DNA of 49,628 bases, taken from an uncultured Prevotellaceae bacterium (GTDB taxonomy: Bacteria; Bacteroidota; Bacteroidia; Bacteroidales; Bacteroidaceae). The stretch lies in contig CACXMM010000028.1 of the NCBI GenBank assembly GCA_902768785.1, positions 1-49,628 of the forward strand. Reading direction: 5' to 3'. The translations under genes were made by a program, and so were the position numbers. Shown here one piece after another: positions 17,934 through 27,191 of the stretch. The first letter of the stretch is position 1; each line of letters opens with the position of its first letter. The notes under the pieces are model-generated. The model did not search any database and was not told where the DNA came from. It worked only from the letters and a program-made list of their open reading frames with translations.

Positions 17934-19876
17934 ATGGAAGAGAAAAAGAATATCCAGCTCCCTGAGAATGCGTTCACTGAGCTGAAGGAGGGAGAACAGT
18001 ATGAACCGGTCATGTCACCCATGAAGCAGTATGCTGAGGTGAACGGCTGGTCAGTAACATGGGGCATCCTGATGGCCGTACTCTTCTCGGCCGCTGCCGC
18101 CTATTTAGGACTGAAGGTGGGACAGGTCTTCGAGGCTGCCATTCCCATTGCCATCATCGCCGTGGGCGTTTCAACAGCGGCACACCGCAAGCAGGGACTG
18201 GGCGAGAATGTCATCATACAGAGCATCGGTGCCTGCTCAGGCTCCGTGGTGGCAGGTGCCATCTTCACCCTGCCCGCCATCTATATCCTGCAGGCGAAAT
18301 ATCCTGAGATGACAGCCTCGTTCATCAATATCTTCCTGAGCTCGTTGCTTGGCGGTATCCTGGGTATCCTGTTCATGATCCCGTTCCGTAAGTATTTCGT
18401 GAGCGACATGCACGGCAAGTATCCTTTCCCTGAAGCGACGGCCACCACCCAGGTGCTGGTAAGCGGTGAGAAAGGGGGCTCGCAGGCCAAGCCGCTGCTC
18501 ATAGCAGGTATCGTGGGTGGCTTGTACGACTTCTTCGTGGCCACCTTCGGCTGGTGGAACGAGAATGTAACCACGCGTATGATGGGATGGGGAGCCGATC
18601 TGGCCGACCGTGCCAAGCTGGTGCTGAAGGTGAATACAGGTGCTGCCGTGTTAGGTCTGGGGTATATCATCGGACTGAAATATGCGTTTATGTGCCGGGC
18701 ATGGCCCTCTTGTTCCCTCATGATATTCTCAACACCTGGGATCCCAGCATCACCACGGCAGTGGGGGATATGACGCCCGAGCAGATCTTCAAGCTATACG
18801 CCAAGTCGATAGGCATCGGCGGTATTGCCATGGCTGGTATCATCGGCATCGTGAAGAGCTGGGGTATCATCAAGAGCGCCGTCAGTCTGGCCACCAAGGA
18901 GATGAAGGGCGGCAGCAGCGAGAGCAAGAACCTGCTCAGAACGCAGCGTGATATTGCCTTTAAGATCATCGCCATCGGCTCTGTTGTCACCATCCTCATC
19001 ACCTTCCTCTTCTTCTGGTTCGGCGTGATGGATAACCTGCTGTTTGCCGTTGTGGGAATCCTGCTCGTCACCGTCATTGCCTTCCTATTCACTACCGTGG
19101 CGGCCAATGCCATTGCCATCGTAGGCAGTAATCCTGTAAGTGGTATGACGCTGATGACCTTGATTCTTGCCTCTGTCGTCATGGTGGCTGTGGGCTTGAA
19201 GGGGTCTGGCGGTATGCTGGCAGCCCTCATTATGGGTGGTGTGGTATGTACCGCATTGTCTGTGGCAGGTTCGTTCATTACCGACCTGAAGATCGGCTAT
19301 TGGCTTGGCACTACGCCGCGGAAACAGGAACAGTGGAAATTCTTGGGCGTACTCGTTAGTGCGGCCACTGTGGGCGGTGTGATGCTTCTGCTGAACAAGA
19401 CCTACGATTTCGCCAGCGGTGAGCTCGCTGCTCCTCAGGCCAATGCCATGGCTGCAGTCATCGAACCTCTTATGAGTGGCGTGGGAGCCCCGTGGCTGCT
19501 CTATGCCATTGGCGCAGCCATTGCCCTCATCCTCACCTTCATCAAAGTTCCCGCCTTACCCTTCGCCTTGGGAATGTTCATCCCCTTGGAACTGAATATC
19601 CCGTTGCTGGTAGGTGGAGCCGTGAACTGGTACGTCACTACACGCAGCAAGGATGAGAAAGTCAACAAGGAACGTGGCGAGAAAGGTACCCTCCTTGCCA
19701 GTGGCTTCATTGCCGGTGGTGCCCTCATGGGTGTTGTCTCTGCCCTTCTCCGTTTCGTGGGCTTCAACCCCATCAACGAGACATGGCTGGCCAATCCCCT
19801 TTCCGAGCTCTGCTCCTTGATTGCCTATATCCTGCTGATAGTTTATTTCATAAGGGCTACAAGACAGAAGCAATAG
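17934..19876 (+). pseudogene. OPT family oligopeptide transporter, frameshifted
   Basis: Two reading frames together give one OPT transporter of about 647 codons. The first frame runs from 17934 and is good to about 18690 (AVLGLGYIIGLKYA); the second continues from about 18695 (VPGMALLFPHDILNTWDPS) to 19876. The total length of 1943 bp is not a multiple of three. Joining the frames leaves too little sequence for the hydrophobic segment usually found between GLKYA and the PGM motif, so a small deletion rather than a single-base error is likely. The first frame alone would end at 18773 and lack most membrane helices. A sequencing or assembly error is possible. Confidence 0.8.
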
Positions 19877-19884
19877 TCTGCTCT

Positions 19885-20016
19885 TCCCAAAAACGGCCTT
19901 TTCAGGTTACAAAAACATTGTTTTTACACCCTGAAAAGGCCGTTTTCATACGCTGAAAACGTTGTTTTCGGAACCTGAAAACATTGTTTTTGGAACCTGA
20001 AAACGTTGTTTTCACC
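19885..20016. repeat. Tandem array B, six palindromic 22 bp units
   Basis: Exactly six 22 bp units fill the convergent gap between the OPT and TolC genes. Units at 19951, 19973 and 19995 share CTGAAAAC(G/A)TTGTTTT; each core (GAAAAC, three bases, GTTTTC) is itself a palindrome, as is AAAAACATTGTTTTT in unit two. Units one and three also pair with each other. Confidence 0.85.
19890..19946. terminator. Bidirectional terminator hairpin in array B
   Basis: Arms 19890-19906 (AAAACGGCCTTTTCAGG) and 19930-19946 are perfect 17 bp reverse complements, with a nested hairpin in the loop. It starts with an A-run and ends with a T-run between two convergent genes, so it can end transcription both ways. 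Confidence 0.75.
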
Positions 20017-20018
20017 GA

Positions 20019-21386
20019 TTACAATCCTTGGAACGTCAGATCACGACCGCGATAGAAGTCGAGTAGGGCATGCTGGTACAGGTATTCGTATTTAGCCCGT
20101 GCCAAATCACTCTCGGCCTTCATCAGGTTGTTCTTCGTCTCATTGAACTCGGTGATGTTCGCTTTGCCATACTCGTATTTGGCTGACATCAGACGGAATG
20201 CCTCCTCCTGACTGCGCTTGGCCTCCCCGCTGCTCTCATACTTCGCCTGTGAGGCCACGGCGTTGTAATATGCCTGCTGAATCTCTTTGTACAGTCCTTT
20301 CTTCACCTGCTCGAACTGCAGTTGCTGCTGGTACTGTGACAGCTGGGCGTTCTTGATGTTATTGCGCGTTTCGAAGCGGTTGAAGATCGGAATATTCAGG
20401 CTCAGTCCTAAGTACTGACTGAAATTGTTGTTCAGCTGCTTGAAGAAACCGTCGGAAGGGAACCCGCTCGTCTTGTAGTAATTGGATCCCAGTCCTGCCT
20501 GGAACGACAGTGAGGGGAGCTTGGCACTTTTAGCTATCTCAATGCTCTTTTCCGTCCCTTCCAAACGATACTGTTCTGCCTGGATTTCCGGCTTCACCAA
20601 CAAAGCTTCCTGATAGATGGCATCGGGTGACAAGCCAGTCAAGTGACTGCTGAGTGAAAGCGTTTCCGGTGAGACACGTTCAATGGTGAAGCCTTCAGGG
20701 GAGGGAAGCTCCAATAGCTGGGAGAGTGTGAGCAGGGCAAGACGATAATCGTTATCGGCCTGTGTGACCGTTAGCTGACTTTGTGCCATGGCGGCTTCTT
20801 GCTGTACCACTTCAGTACCACTGGCCTTCCCATTTTTCATCATTTCCTTTAGTCGGAACACATGGAGCGAGTCGATACCCACCTGCCGGCGTGCTACGTC
20901 ACACAGCTCCATGCTATATAAAATCTGAACGTAGGCCTGTGCCACCTGCATGCGTATGTCGTTTTTCGCTTTCTCCAGATCGGCGTTGGCAGCCTCCAAA
21001 TTCAGCTTTTGCAGTTCGAGGGTTCTGGGAATACGGAATCCCGTGAATAGGGGGACACTGGTTCCTAAGCTGAAGGAGGTACTGCTGGTATTGGTGTTGG
21101 TATAGGTGTTCTCCGCCGTGAGTCCGCGACCGAAGGAGAAGTTTTCCGATACGGAACCACTCAAGTCGGGTAGTCTGCTGTTCTTGGCGGTGTTGACATC
21201 CACCTCCCGTTGCAGTCGGGTCACGTCTTGTTTCTTTACCTGGATGTTATGCTCCACGGCATAGTCAATGCACTGCCTCAGTGACCAAGGCTGCTGAGCC
21301 GCACAAGGTGTCGTCATACCCAGGAGTATGATCGGACAGAGGCATCGGAAAGCGAATGTGCCCAGTCCTGTCTTATTTGTTTTCAT
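20019..21386 (-). CDS. TolC-family outer-membrane efflux protein
   Basis: 455 residues from the ATG at 21386; a start four codons earlier (21398) is possible. A signal peptide ends PCAA, then Q. The two repeats of the TolC fold are seen as paired long helices: residues about 95-200 (AYVQILYSMELCDVARRQV) and 310-440 (NAVASQAKYESSGEAKRSQEEAFRLM region), with YEYGKANITEFNETKNNL near the second. It makes the outer-membrane channel for the export pump encoded upstream. It is the last gene of the operon, 32 bp after the adaptor gene. Confidence 0.93.
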   Translation of the reverse strand: MKTNKTGLGTFAFRCLCPIILLGMTTPCAAQQPWSLRQCIDYAVEHNIQVKKQDVTRLQREVDVNTAKNSRLPDLSGSVSENFSFGRGLTAENTYTNTNTSSTSFSLGTSVPLFTGFRIPRTLELQKLNLEAANADLEKAKNDIRMQVAQAYVQILYSMELCDVARRQVGIDSLHVFRLKEMMKNGKASGTEVVQQEAAMAQSQLTVTQADNDYRLALLTLSQLLELPSPEGFTIERVSPETLSLSSHLTGLSPDAIYQEALLVKPEIQAEQYRLEGTEKSIEIAKSAKLPSLSFQAGLGSNYYKTSGFPSDGFFKQLNNNFSQYLGLSLNIPIFNRFETRNNIKNAQLSQYQQQLQFEQVKKGLYKEIQQAYYNAVASQAKYESSGEAKRSQEEAFRLMSAKYEYGKANITEFNETKNNLMKAESDLARAKYEYLYQHALLDFYRGRDLTFQGL

Positions 21387-21418
21387 TCTTGCAATCATTT
21401 AGAATCCATAATCATTAT

Positions 21419-22531
21419 TTATTCCTCTTCATTCTCAGCCACGATCTTGGGACCGCGAACTTTGTCTTTGATTGTAGCACCGCCCTTAATCTCGATGTTC
21501 ACACCATCGCTCAATCCCGTCACCACTTGTTTGCGCTCGTAAGTCTTTTCCTTGTCATTCTCGCGGATGAGATACACGAAGGTGGAGTCGCCACTGAACT
21601 CGATGGCACTCTCAGGTACGGAAAGGGCATTCTTCACATGTGCCAACTCGATCTCTGCCGTAGCACTGTAGCCAGAACGGATCTTACTGCCTTTGAGTAC
21701 GCGCACGGCGGCCTTGATCTCGAACTGGTTGGCTCCGTTGCTCTCTACAGCCTTGGGTGACACATATTCCAGGGAGGCATCGAAGGAGAGGTCTTGCAGG
21801 GCACCGATGGTAATTTTCATCGGCATGCCTGTTACCAGCTGTCCCACTTCCGTTTCATCGATATTTCCTCGGAAGATCAGATCGTTCATGTTCGCCACAC
21901 TGGCGATGGTGGTACCATCATTGAAGGTGTTACTGAGAATCACACTGTTTCCCACTTTGACGGGTATGTCGAGGATGATGCCCGAGATGGTGGAGCGAAC
22001 CAGCGTGGAGCTGGCCTTGGCATTGCTTTTAGACACACCGTCGCGTACCACGGCTAACGCATCATCAGCAGCCATCTTCTCCTCACGAGCCTGCTTCAAT
22101 GATTGTTTCACTTTGTCAAACTCATCTGCACTGACAAGGTTCTGCTTGAAAAGGTTTTCCTCACGGTCGAAGTCAATCTCAGCCTGCTTGAGGTTGATAA
22201 GAGCCAGGCGCACACGACTCTCTGCACTGCTCAGCTGGTTCATGTCTGGAATCACCTTCACCTTGGCGATGATGTCCCCAGCGTTGACATAGTCGCCAGC
22301 CTCCTTGAACAGTTCGGAGATGATACCGCTAACCTGTGGCTTGATATTCACTTCGTTGCGCGGCTCTATCTTACCTGTGATAATCGTTGTCTTGACGATG
22401 TCGGCCGTCTTGGGTGTGAACTCCATGTAGGCAACAGGCTTCGGCTGCGATTTCTGATACAGGAACACGAAGGTTCCGATGAAAATCAATGCGATGATGA
22501 TCGCCATAATCACTTTGCTGTACTTTTTCAT
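21419..22531 (-). CDS. MacA-like periplasmic adaptor (HlyD/RND family)
   Basis: 370 residues: one N-terminal membrane segment (VIMAIIIALIFIGTFVFLY), a lipoyl half-motif GKIEPRNEVNIKPQVSGIISEL, a coiled coil about 105-150, the second lipoyl half (STLVRSTISGIILDIPVKVGNSV) and a beta-barrel domain (VSPKAVESNGANQFEI). It bridges the inner-membrane ABC transporter and the TolC protein. Highly charged C-terminal tail ending EEE. Upstream neighbour: the second permease gene, 50 bp away. Confidence 0.92.
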   Translation of the reverse strand: MKKYSKVIMAIIIALIFIGTFVFLYQKSQPKPVAYMEFTPKTADIVKTTIITGKIEPRNEVNIKPQVSGIISELFKEAGDYVNAGDIIAKVKVIPDMNQLSSAESRVRLALINLKQAEIDFDREENLFKQNLVSADEFDKVKQSLKQAREEKMAADDALAVVRDGVSKSNAKASSTLVRSTISGIILDIPVKVGNSVILSNTFNDGTTIASVANMNDLIFRGNIDETEVGQLVTGMPMKITIGALQDLSFDASLEYVSPKAVESNGANQFEIKAAVRVLKGSKIRSGYSATAEIELAHVKNALSVPESAIEFSGDSTFVYLIRENDKEKTYERKQVVTGLSDGVNIEIKGGATIKDKVRGPKIVAENEEE

Positions 22532-22581
22532 TTTATTTCGTTTTTTATTTTGTTTTCTGTATAAAGCTAATGTAACAAGAT

Positions 22582-23826
22582 TTATTCATCGCGCATGGCA
22601 TCGACAGGCTTAATGCTCATGGCACGCCATGCAGGAGCCAGTCCTGCCAGTACCCCCATGAAACCTATCACGACGGCAGCGAAGATGGCTGTCCAGAAGT
22701 TTACCTGGAAATGGGCGGCAAGGATTCCGTCCTCGGTGTTGCCTAACTCCAGCAACTGAAGTACAAACACAGCGAAGAGGATGCCGCTCATGCCCGCCAC
22801 AGCCGTCAGGATGACACTCTCTGACACGATCTGTGAGAGAATCATCTTGGGTGTGGCACCAATGGCACGACGGATACCGATCTCGGTGGTACGTTCTTTA
22901 ACCGTCACCATCATGATGTTAGATACGCCGATGGCACCTGCCAGCAGGGTACCTAATCCTACAAGCCAAATCAGGAAGTTCACGCCCTTGAAAAGATTGT
23001 CCATCAATTGAAACAGCACCTCGGTATTGAACACCATCACCGCCTGTTCATCGTTAGGATCGATGGAATGTGCCCTTGCAACGACCTCTCGCATCCGTTG
23101 AGTGATGGAGGACATAACGACACCGGGCTTACCTGTCGTACAGATGAGATGCACTCCTTCCCCCATGTTGTAAGTCTGCTGCATCAGGGTGATGGGCACG
23201 GTGACAGCTTCATCCGAACTTCCATTGATATTGACGCCGCCTTCCTTATAGTCAACGCCGATTATCCGGTAATAGATGGAGTCGATGCGGATTTGCTTTC
23301 CTGTGGGATCGCCACCACCAGGGAATAGTTCTTTATATACTTTTTTCCCCAGTACGCAAACCTTGCGCCGTTGTGACATATCCACGTCGTTGATGTATCG
23401 TCCATAGTAGATCTTGGGCTCCATTACCTTCTTGTAGTCGGGTGTTACCCCACTCATGTTACAGCTGATGCGTTTATCCTTATAGACGGCGGAGTTTCCC
23501 CAGCGCGATACCATCGGTGCCACAACATCGAGTTCTGGAACCTGGGCTTTCATACGATCCACATCCTTATATACCATTTGCCAATTGCGTCCCTTGCGGA
23601 AACCCTTGTAGGCTTTCGTGGTAGGCTGTGAAAAGACAAGTGCTGAGTTGGTGGCGAATCCGGCGAAGTTGTCCTCCAGCAATTCCTTCAGACCTTGTCC
23701 TCCCCCAATGAGAGCCACAAGCATGAACACGCCCCAGAAGACGCCGAAGCCTGTTAGGAACGAGCGGCTCTTGTTACGTGTCAGCGTATCTAAGATTTCT
23801 CTGTAGTTATCAATATCTATTCTCAT
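22582..23826 (-). CDS. MacB-like ABC transporter permease (second)
   Basis: 414 residues. Four membrane helices as in MacB/FtsX permeases: one near the N terminus (FLTGFGVFWGVFMLVALIGG), a large periplasmic domain about 60-280, and three at the C terminus with the family motif KERTTEIGIRRAIGATPKMIL. It has no fused ATPase, so it relies on the separate ATP-binding protein at 25.2-25.9 kb. Related to the permease upstream; the two may form a heterodimer. A nonamer array lies between them. Confidence 0.92.
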   Translation of the reverse strand: MRIDIDNYREILDTLTRNKSRSFLTGFGVFWGVFMLVALIGGGQGLKELLEDNFAGFATNSALVFSQPTTKAYKGFRKGRNWQMVYKDVDRMKAQVPELDVVAPMVSRWGNSAVYKDKRISCNMSGVTPDYKKVMEPKIYYGRYINDVDMSQRRKVCVLGKKVYKELFPGGGDPTGKQIRIDSIYYRIIGVDYKEGGVNINGSSDEAVTVPITLMQQTYNMGEGVHLICTTGKPGVVMSSITQRMREVVARAHSIDPNDEQAVMVFNTEVLFQLMDNLFKGVNFLIWLVGLGTLLAGAIGVSNIMMVTVKERTTEIGIRRAIGATPKMILSQIVSESVILTAVAGMSGILFAVFVLQLLELGNTEDGILAAHFQVNFWTAIFAAVVIGFMGVLAGLAPAWRAMSIKPVDAMRDE

Positions 23827-23842
23827 GTTTCTTTGGTAATGC

Positions 23843-23887
23843 TAGTGTGACTAGATTTTCTAGATAATCTAGATTTACTAGAAAAAC
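23843..23887. repeat. Nonamer array TAGNNNNNC (five units)
   Basis: Five consecutive 9 bp units beginning TAG and ending in C (for example TAGATTTTC, TAGATTTAC) fill the 70 bp gap between the two permease genes. A sister array of the same pattern is at 25151-25195. Confidence 0.75.
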
Positions 23888-23896
23888 GATTCTGTT

Positions 23897-25153
23897 TTAC
23901 TCAGCTCTTAGGGCTTCGATGGGACGTATCCTGGCAGCCTTCCGTGCTGGAACCAGTCCGGCTATGGTGCCGGCGATAATCATCACGAGGGTGGCTTCGA
24001 AGCACACATCGAGTCCTACGGTAGGATTTACGAATAATGTGGTTTTGAAGAGTCCTGTATCAATGATATTATGTCCTAAAGTGGCATCCATGTATTCATT
24101 TGCCGCCACGCCCAACACCATGCCGATATAACCGAAGAAGGTGGTGATAATCACGCTCTCGATGATGATGAGCTTCAGGATCGACCACGGCTTGGCACCG
24201 ATGGCCTTGCGGATGCCAAATTCACGGGTGCGTTCCTTGACGGTGATCAGCATAATATTCGACACGCCTACGATGCCACTTAGTAAAGTGAACAGTCCGA
24301 CTACCCACAAGGCGGTATGGATGATCTTCATACCCATTTGCATTTGGATATTCTGTCGGTATAGGTTCCTGATCCAGAGAGCGTTGTCGTCATCAGGAGC
24401 CGCCTGATGGTTGGCATTGATGGTGGCGCGGTATCTCTCCTCAAAGTCAAGGTTCTCTTCCAGCGTCTCCAGTCCGTGGAAGGAGAACTCGAGATCGCCC
24501 ACGCGGTCACCGCTGCCGTACATGGTTTTGATTGTAGAGAAAGCGATGAAAGTGGCGTTGTTCTGTTCAGAGTCGTCGTTCTTGTAGATACCCACTACGC
24601 GGTAGGCCAGGTTGCCGATTTTCACGAACTCGCCCACCAGATTGGCATAGTCGGGTCTCAGCTCTTTGGCTTGTGACTGACTAAGCACGACTGTCTTTCG
24701 CTTCTCGCGGAAGTCGATCTCATTGATGAACCTGCCATGGATGATCTCGCGCTTCTCGATCTTGTCGTGGTTGGGGTAGATACCTGTGAGCATGGTATTG
24801 ACATACTGCTGTCCGTAGCTCATTGTCTGTCCTCCTTGAGAAAACACCGCACCCACCTCATCGACATTCGCTGAGAACTTGTGTTTCGTCGTTTTCAGAT
24901 CTTTGTCGCGCAAGGGTACCCAACGCCCTTCCTTCAGTCCTTTGTACGCCTTCGACGTGTATCCTTCATACACCCTCATCGAGTTGGCAAGGAAACGGTT
25001 TGTCTGTTGCTCGTTGGCATTGATCAGTCCGTTGCCTGCCCCTAACAGTACGATGAGCATGAAGATCCCCCATGCTACAGCAAAGCCGGTGAGTGCCGTT
25101 CGCAACTTGTTGCGCTGAGCCGTTGACCATATTTCTGATATGATATCTCTCAT
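23897..25153 (-). CDS. MacB-like ABC transporter permease (first)
   Basis: 418 residues with the same layout as the permease downstream: an N-terminal helix (TALTGFAVAWGIFMLIVLLG), a periplasmic MacB core domain about 60-280 and three C-terminal helices with KERTREFGIRKAIGAKPWSIL. The end LVPARKAARIRPIEALRAE is the usual C terminus. Probably the heterodimer partner of the other permease. The ATPase gene ends 47 bp upstream, across another nonamer array. Confidence 0.92.
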   Translation of the reverse strand: MRDIISEIWSTAQRNKLRTALTGFAVAWGIFMLIVLLGAGNGLINANEQQTNRFLANSMRVYEGYTSKAYKGLKEGRWVPLRDKDLKTTKHKFSANVDEVGAVFSQGGQTMSYGQQYVNTMLTGIYPNHDKIEKREIIHGRFINEIDFREKRKTVVLSQSQAKELRPDYANLVGEFVKIGNLAYRVVGIYKNDDSEQNNATFIAFSTIKTMYGSGDRVGDLEFSFHGLETLEENLDFEERYRATINANHQAAPDDDNALWIRNLYRQNIQMQMGMKIIHTALWVVGLFTLLSGIVGVSNIMLITVKERTREFGIRKAIGAKPWSILKLIIIESVIITTFFGYIGMVLGVAANEYMDATLGHNIIDTGLFKTTLFVNPTVGLDVCFEATLVMIIAGTIAGLVPARKAARIRPIEALRAE

Positions 25154-25195
25154 ATAATTCTAGTTTTACTAGTATTCCTAGTTGTTCTAGTATTC
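25151..25195. repeat. Nonamer array TAGNNNNNC, second copy
   Basis: Four clear 9 bp units from 25160 (TAGTTTTAC, TAGTATTCC, TAGTTGTTC, TAGTATTCT) plus a weaker one before, between the first permease and the ATPase gene. Same pattern as 23843-23887. Confidence 0.7.
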
Positions 25196-25200
25196 TTTAT

Positions 25201-25920
25201 CTATTTCATAATGCCACCGATACCGAAAGGCGAGGCCTTGTGGTCGAGGTTCTCCTCGATGGCCCCGATGATTCCGTCTTTGATATGAACGATCTTGTTC
25301 GTCTCGTTGGCAACACCGCTTTCATGGGTCACCACCACGATGGTCATGCCTTCTTCCGCATTGAGCGTTTTGAGCAACTGCATCACCTCCACGGATGTCT
25401 TCGAATCGAGGGCACCTGTGGGCTCGTCGGCGAGGATGATCTGTGGGTGGGTGATGAGTGCTCTGGCAATCGCTACACGTTGTTTCTGTCCTCCTGACAA
25501 CTCATTGGGATAGTGATCAGCCCAGTCGAGTAACCCCAAGCGGTCGAGGTAGTCCATGGCTAACTGATGACGTTTGCGACGGCTTACCCCCTGATAGAAC
25601 AAGGGCAGTTCTACGTTCTCCACGGCAGTCTTGAACGAGATGAGGTTAAAACTCTGGAAGATGAAGCCGATCATGCGGTTACGGTATTCGGCTGCACGTC
25701 GCTCACTCAGGTCTTTGATGAGTGTATCGGCCAGTACATATTCTCCCGTATCGTAGTTGTCAAGAATCCCCAATATATTTAATAAGGTGGATTTTCCTGA
25801 GCCGCTGGCCCCCATGATACTCACAAACTCTCCCTTCGCAATATCGAGGTTGATGCCCTTGAGCACATGGAGGGGCTGCGCACCGAAATAGGTCTTGTTG
25901 ATGTCTTTTAAATGTATCAT
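25201..25920 (-). CDS. MacB/LolD-type ABC transporter ATP-binding protein
   Basis: 239 residues. Walker A GASGSGKST (37-45), Q-loop IFQSFNLI, signature LSGGQKQR and Walker B ILADEPTGALD are all present, followed by the switch His in VVVTHESG. It powers the two permeases downstream. The operon order ATPase, permease, permease, adaptor, TolC is a split MacAB-TolC. What it exports cannot be read from sequence. No promoter was recognised in the 91 bp upstream, so it may be read through from the GntR gene. Confidence 0.94.
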   Translation of the reverse strand: MIHLKDINKTYFGAQPLHVLKGINLDIAKGEFVSIMGASGSGKSTLLNILGILDNYDTGEYVLADTLIKDLSERRAAEYRNRMIGFIFQSFNLISFKTAVENVELPLFYQGVSRRKRHQLAMDYLDRLGLLDWADHYPNELSGGQKQRVAIARALITHPQIILADEPTGALDSKTSVEVMQLLKTLNAEEGMTIVVVTHESGVANETNKIVHIKDGIIGAIEENLDHKASPFGIGGIMK

Positions 25921-26011
25921 TTACTTTGGATTGATGTTTCTTTGACGAGTGTTGCAGGGATAGGGTTGCAAGGTCTCGTCATCCAGTGGAACATTTAACT
26001 TTTCTTGGCAC

Positions 26012-26371
26012 TTATCCTTTGAAACTGTTCCAAGCCTCATCTATCTCTTGGATGTCGATGCCTAACAGCTGCATGTGACGGAACATCTCGGGCAGTTTCT
26101 CTTTCATGAAGACCTTCTTACGTTCCCGCAGGATCTTCTTCTTCGCCCCCTTGGTGACGAAGTAGCCCAGACCGCGTTTGTTGTAGATGATCTCGCTGCG
26201 TGCCAGTTCGTCGTATGCCTTCACTGCCGTATTGGTGTTCACCTGCAGCAGTACGGCATATTCTCGTACACTGGGGATGCGCTCATCATCCTGATAGGTG
26301 CCCGCGAGGATCTCGTCGCAGAGGCGGTCGGCTATCTGAATGTAAATGGCTTTGTCGTTGTTGAATATCAT
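26012..26371 (-). CDS. GntR family regulator, YtrA-like
   Basis: 119 residues. A short GntR protein: winged helix at residues about 8-75 (IYIQIADRLCDEILAG, IPSVREYAVLLQVNTNTAVKAYDEL) and only a short C-terminal helix region, which is the YtrA sub-type. Such repressors usually sit with an ABC transporter, as here: it is the last gene of a run with two membrane proteins, an ABC ATPase and a small exported protein. It overlaps the membrane protein gene by four bases. The palindrome at 29422-29443 is a good candidate operator. Confidence 0.92.
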   Translation of the reverse strand: MIFNNDKAIYIQIADRLCDEILAGTYQDDERIPSVREYAVLLQVNTNTAVKAYDELARSEIIYNKRGLGYFVTKGAKKKILRERKKVFMKEKLPEMFRHMQLLGIDIQEIDEAWNSFKG

Positions 26372-27189
26372 AGGTTTGTTTTTTTATTGTTAATCACTTG
26401 GTAGTTCTTGAAGATACGGTAGGATAGCCGGTAATTGAAGGCGGCCCATATCAGTCCACAGAGAATGCAGAACCAGTTGATAGTCTTGATGACTGGCATG
26501 GGGATGTCCCATGTAAACGGTTCCACCCAGGATGGAAACAGGTATGCCATGATGGTGGCAAACAGAACCAATGCAAGGGAAACACTGAAGAAAGCATGCT
26601 TGCGAAGTCCCGCTCCTGCTGTGATGTACATCGAATGCACCCATACGATGCATGAGAACAAGGTGAAATATCCCATTACTTGGGTGACAGGGCTGTCAGA
26701 TGGGGTGAAGATATGGATGCCACCCACAATATGAGGCAGATAAGATACCATGCCTACAGAGCTGAACAACGACATTACCAGCATGCGCAAGGTGTCGCCC
26801 AGGGTGTAGGCCAGGAAGATGCATACGGGATTGATCAGGAACACATAGATGAAGAGCACTGCATATTTCTCCGCATTCGAGGCAGGCAGTGTCAGGAAGG
26901 TCGTGGCGAAGCGTTTGTCGTTGATCCTGCCGAAGATCGTTGTCTGGATGAAGAGCAACAGGATCAGCATGCCGATGAACCAGGCGAAAGAGATGCCGTT
27001 GACGATCTCTGGATAGAATGGGGTCCATGATGATGCTTTAATCGACTTGGACGCAATCCACAGCATGCCCATCTCTCCGGCAAATACACATAACAGGGTT
27101 CCTGCCATCCATGCCAGTAATTGGTTGCGGTTCACCTGAAGATACCATCTGAGCACGTTCAGGAATCTATTGAATTGAAACTTTTCCAT
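26368..27189 (-). CDS. ABC-2-like membrane protein (first of pair)
   Basis: 273 residues with about six predicted membrane helices (LLAWMAGTLLCVFAGEMGMLWI, FAWFIGMLILLLFIQTTIF, YAVLFIYVFLINPVCIFLAYTL, and three in the C-terminal half). The segment FGRINDKRFATTFLTLPASNAEKYAVLF resembles its upstream neighbour (RDDWRALNLLPASNLEKFLA), so the two genes are paralogues. Probably an integral subunit of the ABC transporter encoded upstream. No closer family was recognised. Confidence 0.75.
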   Translation of the reverse strand: MEKFQFNRFLNVLRWYLQVNRNQLLAWMAGTLLCVFAGEMGMLWIASKSIKASSWTPFYPEIVNGISFAWFIGMLILLLFIQTTIFGRINDKRFATTFLTLPASNAEKYAVLFIYVFLINPVCIFLAYTLGDTLRMLVMSLFSSVGMVSYLPHIVGGIHIFTPSDSPVTQVMGYFTLFSCIVWVHSMYITAGAGLRKHAFFSVSLALVLFATIMAYLFPSWVEPFTWDIPMPVIKTINWFCILCGLIWAAFNYRLSYRIFKNYQVINNKKTNL

Positions 27190-27191
27190 GA

